Shown here: positions 32,943 to 33,661 of the stretch, in pieces
Position numbering within the stretch: the stretch's first letter is position 1
Layout: every line of letters starts with the position of its first letter
Assembly: GCA_934168005.1 (NCBI GenBank)
Contig: CAKPMN010000011.1
Location: 1-33,661 of the forward strand
DNA: 33,661 bases
Reading direction: 5' to 3'
DNA from: an uncultured Bacilli bacterium
GTDB taxonomy: Bacteria > Bacillota_I > Bacilli_A > RF39 > UBA660
Made by a program: the position numbers and the translations under genes
Notes under the pieces: model-generated
Database searches by the model: none
Seen by the model: the letters and a program-made list of their open reading frames with translations, nothing else
What the model was told of the DNA's origin: nothing

Positions 32943-33497
32943 ATGACGAACAAAATATGCATAGGAGATAAATATCAAATACAATGTTATAAACATGATG
33001 GATCTGTACATAGGGCTTGGGAGGAAGCAATAGTTTTAGACGTTCAAAAGGACTATATAGTTTTTGCAAACAAAAGAATATTAGTAACTAGGTCAGAAGG
33101 AATATGTTGGAGAACTAAAGAACCTGCAATTATGTATTACTTTAAAAATAAATGGTACAATGTAATTGCTCAAATGAAGAAAGAGGGTTTTTCGTATTAT
33201 TGTAATATAGCAACCCCATATATTATAGAAGAAGGAACTTTAAAATATATTGATTATGATTTAGACTTAAGAATTTATCCTACCGGTGAGTATAAAGTTT
33301 TAGATAAACTAGAATATCAATATCATAAAAAACTTATGAATTATTCAGATGACTTGGATAAAGTTATAAGAAATGGACTTGATGAATTGATTAATTTATA
33401 TAAGAGTGGTTCTATAATATTTAATAGTGAGAGAAATTATCAATATTATAGAGAATTTGAAGAATTAAAAAAACGTGAAAAAGAAGAAAATAGTTAG
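32943..33497 (+). CDS. ntdp: Nucleoside tri/diphosphate phosphatase Ntdp (DUF402)
   Basis: This is a 184-residue cytosolic enzyme of the Bacillus YgaC/Staphylococcus Ntdp family, which removes phosphate from nucleoside tri- and diphosphates. The whole length follows the family: QCYKHDGSVHRAWEEA, CWRTKEPAIMYYF, KWYNVI, YYCNIATPYIIEEG, LKYIDYDLDLRIYP, and a helical C-terminus. The aspartates of YIDYDLDLR are the metal-binding candidates. The start at 32943 is chosen because AGGAAG lies about seven bases upstream and the promoter -10 covers the other ATG at 32922. It is a one-gene unit with its own terminator. Confidence 0.92.
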   Translation: MTNKICIGDKYQIQCYKHDGSVHRAWEEAIVLDVQKDYIVFANKRILVTRSEGICWRTKEPAIMYYFKNKWYNVIAQMKKEGFSYYCNIATPYIIEEGTLKYIDYDLDLRIYPTGEYKVLDKLEYQYHKKLMNYSDDLDKVIRNGLDELINLYKSGSIIFNSERNYQYYREFEELKKREKEENS

Positions 33498-33516
33498 TAA
33501 TTTTCTTCTTTTTTTT
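33481..33516 (+). terminator. Terminator after ntdp
   Basis: A 10-bp perfect stem AAGAAGAAAA/TTTTCTTCTT (33481-33490 and 33501-33510) with a 10-base loop, followed by T6. Confidence 0.8.
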
Positions 33517-33587
33517 GCATATAATAAGTTGTAAAGTCAAAAAAAAAGTAAAGTTTGAAAAAAATTAAAAAAAGTGTGTTTTTTTTG

Positions 33588-33616
33588 TTGACTTGGGTAA
33601 ATAAATTTGATATATT
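33588..33616 (+). promoter_or_regulatory. Strong promoter of an rRNA operon
   Basis: TTGACT (33588-33593), a spacer of exactly 17 bases, and TATATT (33611-33616) with an extended TGA before it. This is among the best promoters in the window and is preceded by an A/T-tract region (33538-33587) of the kind that acts as an UP element. Confidence 0.85.
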
Positions 33617-33622
33617 AGTATT

Positions 33623-33661
33623 GCTTTTCACGAGAAAGGCGAAATGATCTTTGAAAACTGA
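33623..33661 (+). ncRNA. Pre-16S rRNA leader (start of rRNA operon, truncated)
   Basis: After the promoter comes GAAAGGCGAAATGATC and TTTGAAAACTGA at the very end. ATCTTTGAAAACT is the well-known sequence of Firmicutes pre-16S leaders, linked to antitermination and RNase III processing. The 16S gene should begin a little beyond base 33661. Confidence 0.8.

Noticed and set aside
1..33661. CRISPR arrays, tRNA genes and insertion sequences
   Set aside because: No regularly spaced repeats, cloverleaf-like genes or transposase frames were found by eye; poly-A/T runs explain the short repeats.

Overview
The window is very AT-rich (stops are mostly TAA and TAG). It reads in the standard code: a gene ends on TGA at 7578-7580 and the tryptophans I checked are TGG. 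The gene set points to a walled, low-GC Gram-positive bacterium of the Bacilli: an EssC-type T7SS ATPase, CdaA/CdaR, the DUF402 phosphatase Ntdp, lipobox lipoproteins, cell-wall hydrolases and extended -10 promoters. No outer-membrane genes are seen. The style recalls uncultured gut Bacilli (RF39-like lineages), but that placement is inference.

Region 1 (1-7828) is a type VII secretion locus. It holds the end of a CpaE/MinD-like protein with a ruined P-loop, a large EssC ATPase, an EsaB/YukD ubiquitin-fold protein, a 221-residue protein that looks like two WXG100 modules fused in tandem, and three small helical proteins that look like WXG/LXG partner proteins. Region 2 (7911-10789) has a DUF3592-like membrane protein and an 804-residue membrane-anchored protein with a HELMH zinc-protease motif.

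Region 3 (10907-26959) is a Gram-positive-style type IV secretion locus. In order it encodes a small VirB2-like two-helix protein, a lipoprotein, a single-pass surface protein, two large surface proteins each carrying a VirB2-like hairpin, a VirB6/TrbL-like channel protein, a PrgI/VirB3-like protein, a VirB4 ATPase split into two coupled genes, two peptidoglycan hydrolases (NlpC/P60; glucosaminidase plus M23), an LppM-like lipoprotein and a VirD4 coupling ATPase. From virB6 to virD4 (16327-26959) there is no internal terminator, so this is probably one operon. The locus lies between the T7SS genes and housekeeping genes. No relaxase, integrase, oriT or attachment repeat was seen between its first promoter and its last terminator.

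Region 4 (27012-33661) is ordinary chromosome: a rhodanese, diadenylate cyclase CdaA with its regulator CdaR, a DUF378 protein on the minus strand, a LolA/YdcC-like lipoprotein, a thioredoxin-like membrane protein, a CtpA-type S41 protease, Ntdp, and finally a strong promoter and leader of an rRNA operon whose 16S gene starts just outside the window.

The most interesting feature is the pairing of two complete-looking export machines, T7SS and T4SS, in about 26 kb. The T4SS has three VirB2-like paralogues, two of them fused to cysteine-bearing ectodomains, and no conjugation genes. This suggests a resident protein-secretion or contact device rather than a conjugative element. Nearly every transcription unit has a TGnTATAAT-type promoter placed close behind the previous gene's terminator.
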